Assembly (NCBI RefSeq): GCF_014596565.1
Contig: NZ_NOIN01000009.1
Location: 209,482-273,481, forward strand
Direction: 5' to 3'
Origin: Pseudomonas sp. PSB18
GTDB taxonomy: Bacteria > Pseudomonadota > Gammaproteobacteria > Pseudomonadales > Pseudomonadaceae
DNA: 64,000 bases
Part shown: in pieces, positions 1 through 6,935 of the stretch
Position numbering within the stretch: position 1 is the first letter of the stretch
Layout: the number at the start of each line of letters is the position of its first letter
Position numbers and translations under genes: made by a program
The notes under the pieces: generated by a model
The model's database searches: none
Seen by the model: only the letters and a program-made list of their open reading frames with translations
What the model was told of the DNA's origin: nothing

Positions 1-648
1 CAGAAGCAACTGTTGCGCCTGGCTTCGGACTTCGACATTCAGATTGTCGAGGATGATATCTACGGCGAGTTGATGTTCGAGCAGGGGCGCACCAAGGCGC
101 TCAAGGCCTATGACCGGCTGGATCGGGTCATCTACTGTTCGAGCTTTTCCAAGACGTTGTCGCCGGGTGTACGCATCGGCTGGATGATCGCCGGTAAGTT
201 CCAGCAGGAAATCCAGCGGCTGCAGACGTTCAGTACCCACTCAGCGTGCAGCGTCACGCAGATGGGTATCGCGGCCTATCTGGAAAATGGCGGCTACGAC
301 CGCCATCTGCGCTATATCCGCCAGGAGTACCGCAAGAACCTCAGCGCCTTCCAGCTGGCGGTGCAACAATATTTCCCCGAAGGCACGCAAATGAGTCGTC
401 CCACCGGTGGCTTCATCCTGTGGGTCAGCTTGCCGGGGCGGGTCAATACCCAGGAGCTGCACGTCCGGGCGTTGCAACAGGGGATCAGTATCGCGCCGGG
501 GTTGATCTTCAGTAATACCGAGCAGTTCAACCACTGTATTCGCCTGAACTGCGGCATACCCTGGAACCGCGAGGCGGAGCGGGCGTTGATGACACTGGGG
601 CTGTTGGCCACGCAATTGTGCCAAGAGACCGCCAACGGTTTCCTGTAG
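1..648 (+). CDS. MocR/GntR-type PLP-dependent aminotransferase-fold protein (3' part, truncated by window edge)
   Basis: The reading frame is open from base 1, so the gene starts outside the window. About 215 C-terminal residues are visible, with stop at 646-648. They form the large-domain end and small domain of a fold-type I PLP enzyme: the EDDIYGEL segment carries the Asp and Tyr that contact PLP, and SSFSKTLSPGVRIGW supplies the Schiff-base lysine (codon 151-153). The C-terminal part (RPTGGFILWVSLP, then RLNCG) matches MocR regulators and stand-alone aminotransferases such as LysN/ARO8. A fused N-terminal GntR winged helix is likely but not visible, so regulator versus enzyme cannot be settled here. 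Confidence 0.85.
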   Translation, partial: QKQLLRLASDFDIQIVEDDIYGELMFEQGRTKALKAYDRLDRVIYCSSFSKTLSPGVRIGWMIAGKFQQEIQRLQTFSTHSACSVTQMGIAAYLENGGYDRHLRYIRQEYRKNLSAFQLAVQQYFPEGTQMSRPTGGFILWVSLPGRVNTQELHVRALQQGISIAPGLIFSNTEQFNHCIRLNCGIPWNREAERALMTLGLLATQLCQETANGFL

Positions 649-720
649 GTATCAGCGGGCTTGTCAGCGCCGGATTATCAGGCGAGCATGTACGTCTCTG
701 CCGTAAGTGCCGTTGTATCT

Positions 721-1194
721 ATGAAAGCCATTGCTCCTGCCACCTGGGTTTTGATCGGCCTGCTGACTGCCTTCCACGCAGGAAGTGTCGTGGCGGCTTC
801 GGTGCAAGAAAAGCCGGCCGCCAGTGCCGCGAAAAATACCTCGAAAAAGCTACCGGTCGTGAAAAAGACGCCGGCCAAGAAAACGGCTCCCTCGCAGAAG
901 AAACGCGCCCCCATCGCCTCGAAGAGCAAATCTGCCCATGAGGTTGCCAAGACTCCATTACCGCCAGCCAACCTGGATCTGAGCCTGCCCCATGACATGG
1001 TTCAGCAGTTGCAACCACCCGGGACGGTGCCGCTCCCCAAGCGTGAGTCGCTGTTACCGTCGATGTTCGGGCAGAAGCCGGACCCGTTCCAGCTCAATGG
1101 CCGTCTGCTGAATAACGAAATGCAGCTGCCACTGCGTAATTCGGAGCGCCGGGAAGTGGAGGGTGCGGCACTGGATTTCGAATTCAAGCGTTAA
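721..1194 (+). CDS. Exported Lys/Pro/Ala-rich hypothetical protein
   Basis: 157 residues. Start chosen at ATG 721 because it gives a classical signal peptide (MKAIAPATWVLIGLLTAFHA, cleavage near VVAAS). Upstream in-frame starts at 661 and 691 would bury it. The mature N-terminus is a basic low-complexity stretch rich in KK, KT and PA, like histone-H1-like tails. A more ordered C-terminus follows (SLLPSMFGQKPDPFQLNGRLL). Proteins of this kind in Pseudomonas are often named for a spurious resemblance to IF-2. Function unknown; probably periplasmic. No clear ribosome-binding site precedes the chosen ATG. Confidence 0.65.
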   Translation: MKAIAPATWVLIGLLTAFHAGSVVAASVQEKPAASAAKNTSKKLPVVKKTPAKKTAPSQKKRAPIASKSKSAHEVAKTPLPPANLDLSLPHDMVQQLQPPGTVPLPKRESLLPSMFGQKPDPFQLNGRLLNNEMQLPLRNSERREVEGAALDFEFKR

Positions 1195-1336
1195 GTCTTT
1201 GGAGTGCTGTTCGTCGCTGACTGTCCGGTCATCTTCCATTGGGCGAAAAAACACGCAGACGGTAATTTAAAACGAGTGTTTAAGCCGCTACTCTGTGTTC
1301 CGTTATTGGGCCATTACCCGTGAGGACGTTGTCGTC

Positions 1337-1591
1337 ATGAAATGCCGTGAAGGTTGTGGCGCGTGCTGCATTGCCCCTTCCATCAGTTCGTCGATCCCTG
1401 GCATGCCCCACGGCAAGCCGGCGGGAGAACGTTGCGTGCAATTGTCGGTCGATAACTTGTGCCGGATCTTCGGCCAGCCGGAACGTCCGGCGGTGTGCTC
1501 GGGTTTCGCCGCCGACATTGAGGTCTGCGGCAACAGCAGTGAAGAGGCTATCCGGCTGATCGGGTGGTGGGAGCAGGCTACCGCGGTGTAA
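1337..1591 (+). CDS. YkgJ-family cysteine cluster protein
   Basis: 84 residues from ATG 1337. The N-terminus MKCREGCGACC followed by RC..., LCRIFG and AVCSGF gives the spaced cysteines of the YkgJ/zinc-or-iron cluster family, which probably bind a metal or Fe-S centre. The track start 42 bases upstream adds a leader without family character and is discarded. Biochemical role is not established for the family. It stands alone between two secreted-protein genes. Confidence 0.75.
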   Translation: MKCREGCGACCIAPSISSSIPGMPHGKPAGERCVQLSVDNLCRIFGQPERPAVCSGFAADIEVCGNSSEEAIRLIGWWEQATAV

Positions 1592-1671
1592 CGGGTCAAT
1601 GGACTGGGCTGAAGGGTGAAACCCAATGACGAAACTCAAATGACCGGACTTCGACAATAAGGAAAAAAACT

Positions 1672-2280
1672 ATGGGTTCGCTGCATCGTATGGCTGTGTT
1701 GTGTGGCTTGAGCGCATTTTTGGCAACCGCGACTGCGCAGGCGGAAGACTGGCAGGTGGCCAAGGAGCAGGACGGTATCAAGGTTTCGCTCAGTGAAGTG
1801 ACCGGCTCCAAATACAAGGCCTACCGCGGCGTGACCGTCATGAAAACCACCATGACGAAGTTGCGGGCCCTGCAGGAAGATGTCTCGGGTGCCTGTGCCT
1901 GGATCCATGAGTGCAAAACCCAGAAGCTGCTCAAGCACGAAGGCAACCAGAGCTGGACCTATACCCAGTTCAATACGCCGTGGCCGGTCACGTCCCGGGA
2001 TTCGGTGTTGCAAGTCACCACCGTCGAAGGCGCCGATGGCAGCCTGACCCGTAACCTCAAGGGCGTGCCGACCTACCTGCCGGAAGAGCAGGGGTTTGTG
2101 CGAGTGGCCCAGGTCGACGGTTTCTGGAAATTCACGCCCAAAGGCGCGGACCAGATCGAGGTGACCTATCAGGTCCATACCGAACCCGGTGGCGATGTAC
2201 CGTCCTGGCTGGCCAACAAATTCGTGGTGGATGCGCCGTTCAACACCTTGAAAGCCTTGAGGGAGCGTGCCGAGAAGTAA
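1672..2280 (+). CDS. Exported START-domain lipid-binding-like protein
   Basis: 202 residues. Residues 1-24 are a signal peptide (cleavage after ATAQA, before EDWQV). The rest has START-domain character: KAYRGVTVMKTTMTKL, CAWIHECKTQKLL, NTPWPVTSRDSV and a C-terminal helix ending NTLKALRERAEK. START domains bind lipids or hydrophobic ligands in a helix-grip cavity; the bacterial exported versions have no settled ligand. A GGAAAA-type purine stretch precedes the ATG, and a strong terminator follows at 2308-2333, so it is probably monocistronic. Confidence 0.8.
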   Translation: MGSLHRMAVLCGLSAFLATATAQAEDWQVAKEQDGIKVSLSEVTGSKYKAYRGVTVMKTTMTKLRALQEDVSGACAWIHECKTQKLLKHEGNQSWTYTQFNTPWPVTSRDSVLQVTTVEGADGSLTRNLKGVPTYLPEEQGFVRVAQVDGFWKFTPKGADQIEVTYQVHTEPGGDVPSWLANKFVVDAPFNTLKALRERAEK

Positions 2281-2307
2281 TTGGCAGGCCAGATGGATGC
2301 CCACACC

Positions 2308-2333
2308 GAGACCGCCCGCGAGGCGGTCTTTTC
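2308..2333 (+). terminator. Rho-independent terminator after START-domain gene
   Basis: GACCGCC - CGCGA - GGCGGTC is a perfect 7-bp GC-rich stem followed by TTTT, 28 bases after the stop codon of the START-domain gene. Confidence 0.85.
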
Positions 2334-2427
2334 ATAGGTGCCGTCCAGGTAATCAGTGGAACGATTATTCACACCCAAATGTCGAGATAGAGGTAAGCCC
2401 GGCCATGATTTGATCGAGGAGACACTA

Positions 2428-2664
2428 ATGCACAAGTGGGAAATCACGTTCGTTGATGACCACGGCGAAGCGATCGCCGAGCAGTTCGACTATGACCAGG
2501 AGCCCACCATGGAGCAGGCGGCACAGTTGATTCGCGAAAGACTGCTCCCGGTGCCCGCCCAGTTGGACCTCAATGACCTGGAAGGGCGAACCGCCGAGCC
2601 AACGGTCAAGAATCTCAAATCCCAGCACAGTATTGAAATCATCAGCATTACACCGATTTCATGA
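2428..2664 (+). CDS. Small conserved hypothetical protein
   Basis: 78 residues starting MHKWEITFVDDHGEAIAEQF. ATG 2428 is preceded by GAGGAG (2416-2421) at good spacing, which decides the start over the longer frame from 2356. Acidic, soluble, no signal peptide or membrane segment. It resembles small uncharacterised Pseudomonas proteins; I recognise no domain. It is followed by about 200 bases without a gene before rraB-like. Confidence 0.65.
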   Translation: MHKWEITFVDDHGEAIAEQFDYDQEPTMEQAAQLIRERLLPVPAQLDLNDLEGRTAEPTVKNLKSQHSIEIISITPIS

Positions 2665-2867
2665 AGTTCGTGGCCTGGCCCCGCTTGGCAGTGGCTATCA
2701 CTTGAGGCTACTCTGCAATGGAGATCAGCGAAAGGATCGCCAAGGTCCGGTCTTGTCAGCTACATGCTTGTGTCCCGACGGTCATTTGATGCCGTATCGC
2801 TTGCAATCCACGGGTTGCCCGCACGGGAAGACGGAAAGTCTATCCATCGATCTGAGGAGGACGTTTC

Positions 2868-3209
2868 ATGAGCACAGCCTATCAAGAAGACATCAGCACC
2901 AGTGTATTGCGCCGCATGAAAGAAGGCGGGTTCGATTTCTCACGATTCCATCCTATCGAGTTCTACGCCATTTTCCCGGACGAGGAGCGGGCGCGCAGGG
3001 CGGCGGGTCATTTTCGGGGTGAGTCATTGAACGCACAGATCAGCGCACGGGACGACGGTGCCTGGTCATTGGAACTGAGCCGGGTGATGTATGCCACCTA
3101 CGATGACATTGGAGATTTCGAGCAGGACTTCGAAGCGGTGGTGGAGCCCTTGGGCGGCATCATCGAAGGTTGGGGGGTGAAGCAGGAGATCCGGCGTCTC
3201 CAGGCCTGA
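2868..3209 (+). CDS. RraB-family ribonuclease E inhibitor-like protein
   Basis: 113 residues with GAGGAGG just upstream. The fold signature EFYAIFPDEERARRAAGHF, then LELSRVMYATYDDIGDFE and GGIIEGWGVK matches the RraB domain, which in enterics binds RNase E and modulates its activity. It lacks the long acidic tail of the E. coli protein, so RNase E binding is inference. It ends at a strong terminator (3230-3262). Confidence 0.8.
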   Translation: MSTAYQEDISTSVLRRMKEGGFDFSRFHPIEFYAIFPDEERARRAAGHFRGESLNAQISARDDGAWSLELSRVMYATYDDIGDFEQDFEAVVEPLGGIIEGWGVKQEIRRLQA

Positions 3210-3229
3210 TATCCATGCCCTGCCACAGC

Positions 3230-3262
3230 ACAACGGCTGACCTTCGGGTTGGCCGTTTTCGT
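3230..3262 (+). terminator. Rho-independent terminator after rraB-like gene
   Basis: AACGGC-T-GACC / TTCG / GGTT-G-GCCGTTTTC: an 11-bp stem (two G-T wobbles) capped by TTCG and followed by a T-rich end, 20 bases after the rraB-like stop. Confidence 0.75.
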
Positions 3263-3269
3263 CGGACTT

Positions 3270-3419
3270 GTGCTGGAGGTCGCATTACCGGAGCAGGTGG
3301 AAAATCCGGGTATCGACGAAATCCTCAACGGTGGCCTGCAACCCTGGCTCACCGAATTCATCCCGCTGGTTCGGGAACTGGGCATCGCCAGCCACAGCTC
3401 CTACATGGAGGTCATATGA
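3270..3419 (+). CDS. Possible short ORF or 3' gene remnant coupled to the transglutaminase gene
   Basis: Frame starting GTG 3270 encodes 49 residues (VLEVALPEQVENPGIDEILN onwards, ending SYMEVI). Its stop TGA (3417-3419) overlaps the transglutaminase ATG (3416-3418) as ATGA, the arrangement typical of translational coupling. The peptide looks protein-like rather than random, but it begins directly behind the rraB terminator and has no good ribosome-binding site. It may be a real leader ORF or the surviving 3' end of a lost upstream gene. Not recognised. Confidence 0.3.
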   Translation: MLEVALPEQVENPGIDEILNGGLQPWLTEFIPLVRELGIASHSSYMEVI

Positions 3420-4216
3420 GACTCTCGATCAGCCACGAAACGGCCTACCACTACGAACAACAGGTTCGCGCCAGTATCCAGTACCTGCGCCTGACGCCCC
3501 ACGACAGCGAACGCCAGCATGTACTGAGCTGGCAGCTCGATTTGCCGACGCCGGTGCGCGCGCAGTTGGACCCGTATGGCAACATTCTCCACGTCCTTAC
3601 CCTGGACGAGCCTCACGAAACGATCATCATCGGCGCACGGGGGCAGGTGGACATCGACCCGTTGCGCGAGGCCGAACATGAGGAGCAATCCGCCTTGCCG
3701 TTCCTGCGCTTCACCCGGTTGACCGAAGCGGACGAAGCGCTTCGCGCCTTCGCTCGGGAGCAATGCAAGCAACGTCGCGACCGCACGGCGCTGATCGACC
3801 TGATGCACGGGGTGAACCAGCACATGGTCTACGCCCCCGGCTCCACTGAAGTGGAAACCAGCGCGGCCCAGGCATTCGCCGGCCGTACCGGTGTGTGCCA
3901 GGACCATGCCCACGTATTCCTGGCCTGCGCCCGCAGCCTGGGCATACCGGCACGCTATGTGTCGGGCTACGTGTACAGCGGGGACAGTGAACACCTGGCC
4001 AGCCACGCCTGGGCCGAGGCCTGGCTCGAGGACGCCTGGTACAGCTTCGACGTGACCCACCAGCTGTCACGTCCGGAGCGACACTTGAAACTGGCCGTTG
4101 GTCTGGATTACCTGGATGCTTGCCCGGTACGGGGCTTGCGTCGTGGCGGCGGTGAGCAGATGCGGGCCAGGATGGCCGTGACGCCGGCACCGGTGATCAC
4201 GGTGCAGCAGCAATGA
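3416..4216 (+). CDS. Transglutaminase-family (BTA/transglutaminase-like core) protein
   Basis: 266 residues. N-terminal half is the bacterial transglutaminase-like beta domain (MRLSISHETAYHYEQQVRAS, DPYGNILHVLTL). The catalytic core follows: Cys161 in RTGVCQDHAHVFLACARSLG, His197 in ASHAWAEAWL, Asp212 in FDVTH. All three catalytic residues are present, so it is probably an active papain-fold hydrolase or amidase. GGAG lies 8 bases before the ATG. In Pseudomonas such proteins often sit with alpha-E and circularly permuted ATP-grasp genes; these partners are absent here. Confidence 0.85.
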   Translation: MRLSISHETAYHYEQQVRASIQYLRLTPHDSERQHVLSWQLDLPTPVRAQLDPYGNILHVLTLDEPHETIIIGARGQVDIDPLREAEHEEQSALPFLRFTRLTEADEALRAFAREQCKQRRDRTALIDLMHGVNQHMVYAPGSTEVETSAAQAFAGRTGVCQDHAHVFLACARSLGIPARYVSGYVYSGDSEHLASHAWAEAWLEDAWYSFDVTHQLSRPERHLKLAVGLDYLDACPVRGLRRGGGEQMRARMAVTPAPVITVQQQ

Positions 4217-4240
4217 CATGGAAACCTGCCTGAAACTTAC

Positions 4241-4271
4241 TGTGGCGAAGGGAGCAAGCTCCCTCGCCACA
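4241..4271. repeat. REP-like palindrome between convergent genes
   Basis: TGTGGCGAaGGGAGC / AAGC-centred / TCCCTCGCCACA inverted repeat. It is one of the common short Pseudomonas intergenic palindromes (GTGGCGAGGGAGC class) and may also end transcription of the convergent genes. Confidence 0.7.
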
Positions 4272-4280
4272 TGGATGGTC

Positions 4281-5093
4281 TTACTGGCTCAACGGCTGTT
4301 TACGCCCGGCCATATGCTTCAGATAGCCCACCAACAGATCCAGCTCCGAATCCGGCAGCACGGCCGCTGAAAACGCCGGCATCTTGCCTTGGGGCCAGTG
4401 ACGCAGGCCCTGCGGATTCCGGATATAGCGCTTGAGGAAATCTCCCGAGAAATACTCCGTGGGATTGAAGGGGATATTCAGGTCCGGGCCAAACTGTGCG
4501 TCGCCTGCCCCGTTGAGTCGATGGCATGCCAGGCAATTCTTCTGGAACAGCTCGAAGCCCTTGTTGACCGGATCGTCCTTGGCCAGGGTGGGCGCCGGCA
4601 GCAGGGCGGGGAAGCGCTCGGCCACGGCTGACATGCGCTTGATGCTCGCCACCGCATAGGGCCATTGTTCCGGGCTGATATGACCTGCCTGAGGATCGGT
4701 CCAGACCAGATAGAAAGGGCCTGCACTAGGCTTGCCTTCTTCCAGGGATGGCCAAGGGGCGGCCGGATCTTCAATGGCCAGCCAGGCGCGTGCGCCGTTC
4801 TTGTTGAGTAATGGCGCGGCGGACATTTCGGCGGCGAAACCGTCCAGGGCCACGGCCTGCAGATGATCATCCGGCCGGACACCGGTCAGCAGCGACGTCA
4901 GTGGTATGGCGCGATAGCTCATTGGTTTCTTGTAGGAAACGTCGTCGGGTATCTGGATCGTCCGAGCGTCAGGATGCTTGAGCAGTTCTTCGGTTTGCCA
5001 GGTGCGCGCGGTCGCGCCCAGCTCCAGCACCAGTTGAGCGGCATACAGGGGCGTGCTGAGCAGCAACGCCCCGAACAGGATGAGAGCTTTCAA
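4281..5093 (-). CDS. Periplasmic cytochrome c-family protein with N-terminal oxidoreductase-like domain
   Basis: 270 residues from TTG 5093. This start directly yields the signal peptide MKALILFGALLLSTPLYAA and is preceded by GGAAGG at 7-base spacing; an ATG at 5108 (MEGDP...) is the alternative. Residues 20-170 resemble the molybdopterin-oxidoreductase/sulfite-oxidase-like beta fold (VSYKKPMSYRAIPLTSLL). The C-terminal 80 residues are a class I cytochrome c: haem motif CLACH, axial Met in GKMPAFSAAVLP and terminal helix LLVGYLKHM. Probably an electron carrier; partner unknown. Confidence 0.8.
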   Translation of the reverse strand: MKALILFGALLLSTPLYAAQLVLELGATARTWQTEELLKHPDARTIQIPDDVSYKKPMSYRAIPLTSLLTGVRPDDHLQAVALDGFAAEMSAAPLLNKNGARAWLAIEDPAAPWPSLEEGKPSAGPFYLVWTDPQAGHISPEQWPYAVASIKRMSAVAERFPALLPAPTLAKDDPVNKGFELFQKNCLACHRLNGAGDAQFGPDLNIPFNPTEYFSGDFLKRYIRNPQGLRHWPQGKMPAFSAAVLPDSELDLLVGYLKHMAGRKQPLSQ

Positions 5094-5233
5094 TGGATCG
5101 CCTTCCATGTCGAGAGAGTGGCGCAAAGGTTGGCACAGCCAACGCCGCTCGAACAACGAGCCCGTCACATTTTTTGGCGACACAATGGATAGCGATACCG
5201 CTCATTGTTGATGCAAGCACCCGCGCGCAGTGT

Positions 5234-5329
5234 TCAGCCGATCACCTTGGGAATATTCGGCAGAATCAACAGCAGCGTCGTGGCGAAGAGAATGAGTCCG
5301 GCTTGACGAACTTTCGAATGTTTGAACAT
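5234..5329 (-). CDS. 31-residue single-pass membrane microprotein
   Basis: MFKHSKVRQAGLILFATTLL followed by LILPNIPKVIG. A basic N-terminus precedes one hydrophobic segment of about 17 residues. ATG 5329 has AAGGCGGA 6-7 bases upstream, stronger than any other start in the longer frame to 5446. Too short for domain assignment; the length, charge distribution and RBS argue for a real microprotein. Transcribed in the same direction as, and 140 bases upstream of, the cytochrome gene. Confidence 0.55.
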   Translation of the reverse strand: MFKHSKVRQAGLILFATTLLLILPNIPKVIG

Positions 5330-5717
5330 GGCTGATCCGCCTTTTTTGTTATTTCCTGAGGCCAGCCTGCATAACTCCATGACGGCTGGCGTTGCACTTC
5401 CTGTCTGACAAGCGCCTCGGCAAAACCCGACGACTCTCTTGTACAAGGATTACATTAGGGGTCACAGCCGCTTTGTCTTAGATCCAATTCGTATCAGGTC
5501 TAAAACTCCTGCTATAAAAAAGGAATGAGGCCTATTGCCACCTTCTTGCGGGTCCTCTAGCTAGACAGCTTGCGTTCCTGAATCGGTTAACCCGATAGCA
5601 CGCTACCGTTCGTCTGACCGTGGTCGTCAATGCGGTTGAGCACTCGGGTCATTGAATCCGGCACCGCTGGGCTTATGGTTGGAGGCATTGAGTTATCCGT
5701 CGTGGTTCGAGGATGTC

Positions 5718-6923
5718 ATGACCCAAGCGTTGATTTTCGATGCCTTGCGCACCCCCCGTGGCAAGGGCAAGGCCGATGGCGCCCTGTACAGCGTCAAGCC
5801 GGTGAACCTGGTGGGAGGATTGCTTCAAGCCTTGCAGCAGCGCATGGATTTGGACACCAGCCAGGTTGATGACGTCGTGCTCGGTTGCGTGACGCCGGTA
5901 GGCGAGCAGGGGGCCGACATCGCCAAGACCGCCGCCCTGATGGCCGACTGGGATACCAGCGTTCCGGGTGTCCAGCTCAATCGGTTCTGTGCCTCGGGCC
6001 TTGAAGCGGTGAATCTGGCCGCCATGAAAGTGCGCTCCGGGTTCGAGGACCTGGTGGTGGCCGGTGGTGTCGAGTCGATGTCCCGGGTGCCGATGGGCAG
6101 CGACGGCGGTGCCTGGGCACTGGATCCGCAATCCAACCTGCAGGGGCACTTCGTCCCTCAAGGCATTGGTGCCGACCTGATTGCCACATTGGAAGGCTTC
6201 AGTCGCGAAGACGTCGATACCTATGCGCTGAACTCCCAGAAAAAAGCCGGGCGGGCCCGGGCTGATGGCTCTTTCGAAAAGTCCCTGGTGGCGGTACGGG
6301 ATCAGAACGGCATTGTGCTGCTGGACCATGACGAATTCATCCGGGCCGACTCCACCCTTGAAGGCCTGGGCAGGCTCAAGCCGAGTTTCGAAGCTATGGG
6401 CCGGATGGGCTTCGACGCCACGGCGCTGAGGGTCTACAGCCATGTCGAGCGGATCGATCATGTGCACACACCCGGCAACAGTTCCGGGATCGTCGATGGT
6501 GCGGCACTGATGCTGATCGGTTCTGAAGCCAAAGGACGCGCCTTGGGCCTGCAGCCTCGGGCGCGGATCATCGCCACGGCGGTTACCAGTACCGATCCAA
6601 CCATCATGCTCACCGGTCCGGCGCCGGCCACCCGCAAGGCCTTGGCCAAGGCCGGGTTGCGGGTGGAGGACATCGACCTGTTCGAGGTCAACGAAGCCTT
6701 CGCCTCGGTGGTGCTCAAGTTCATCAAGGACATGGCCATCGACCCCGCCAGGGTCAACGTCAACGGTGGCTCCATCGCCATGGGACACCCCCTGGGGGCA
6801 ACGGGCTGCGCCATTCTCGGCACCCTGCTCGATGAGTTGGAGGTGCGTCGCCTGCGCTACGGGCTGGCGACCTTGTGTGTGGGCGGCGGGATGGGCATTG
6901 CCACTGTTATCGAACGCCTCTGA
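5718..6923 (+). CDS. Acetyl-CoA C-acyltransferase (thiolase)
   Basis: 401 residues from ATG 5718, GAGGA at 5709-5713. Catalyses thiolytic cleavage (or condensation) of 3-ketoacyl-CoA. Active-site Cys91 lies in LNRFCASGLEAVNLA, His in NGGSIAMGHPLGATG and the second Cys in TLCVGGGMG, all in the usual places. It is 12 bases from the FadB-like gene, so the two form a beta-oxidation operon. The 270 bases upstream hold a TATAAA-like element near 5515 and a CTTGTACAAG palindrome, but no operator I can name. Acetoacetyl-CoA or medium/long-chain preference cannot be told from sequence alone. Confidence 0.92.
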   Translation: MTQALIFDALRTPRGKGKADGALYSVKPVNLVGGLLQALQQRMDLDTSQVDDVVLGCVTPVGEQGADIAKTAALMADWDTSVPGVQLNRFCASGLEAVNLAAMKVRSGFEDLVVAGGVESMSRVPMGSDGGAWALDPQSNLQGHFVPQGIGADLIATLEGFSREDVDTYALNSQKKAGRARADGSFEKSLVAVRDQNGIVLLDHDEFIRADSTLEGLGRLKPSFEAMGRMGFDATALRVYSHVERIDHVHTPGNSSGIVDGAALMLIGSEAKGRALGLQPRARIIATAVTSTDPTIMLTGPAPATRKALAKAGLRVEDIDLFEVNEAFASVVLKFIKDMAIDPARVNVNGGSIAMGHPLGATGCAILGTLLDELEVRRLRYGLATLCVGGGMGIATVIERL

Positions 6924-6935
6924 AGGACATTCTCA

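Noticed and set aside
5673..6788. 371-residue minus-strand frame
   Set aside because: Antisense to the thiolase gene; low-quality composition.
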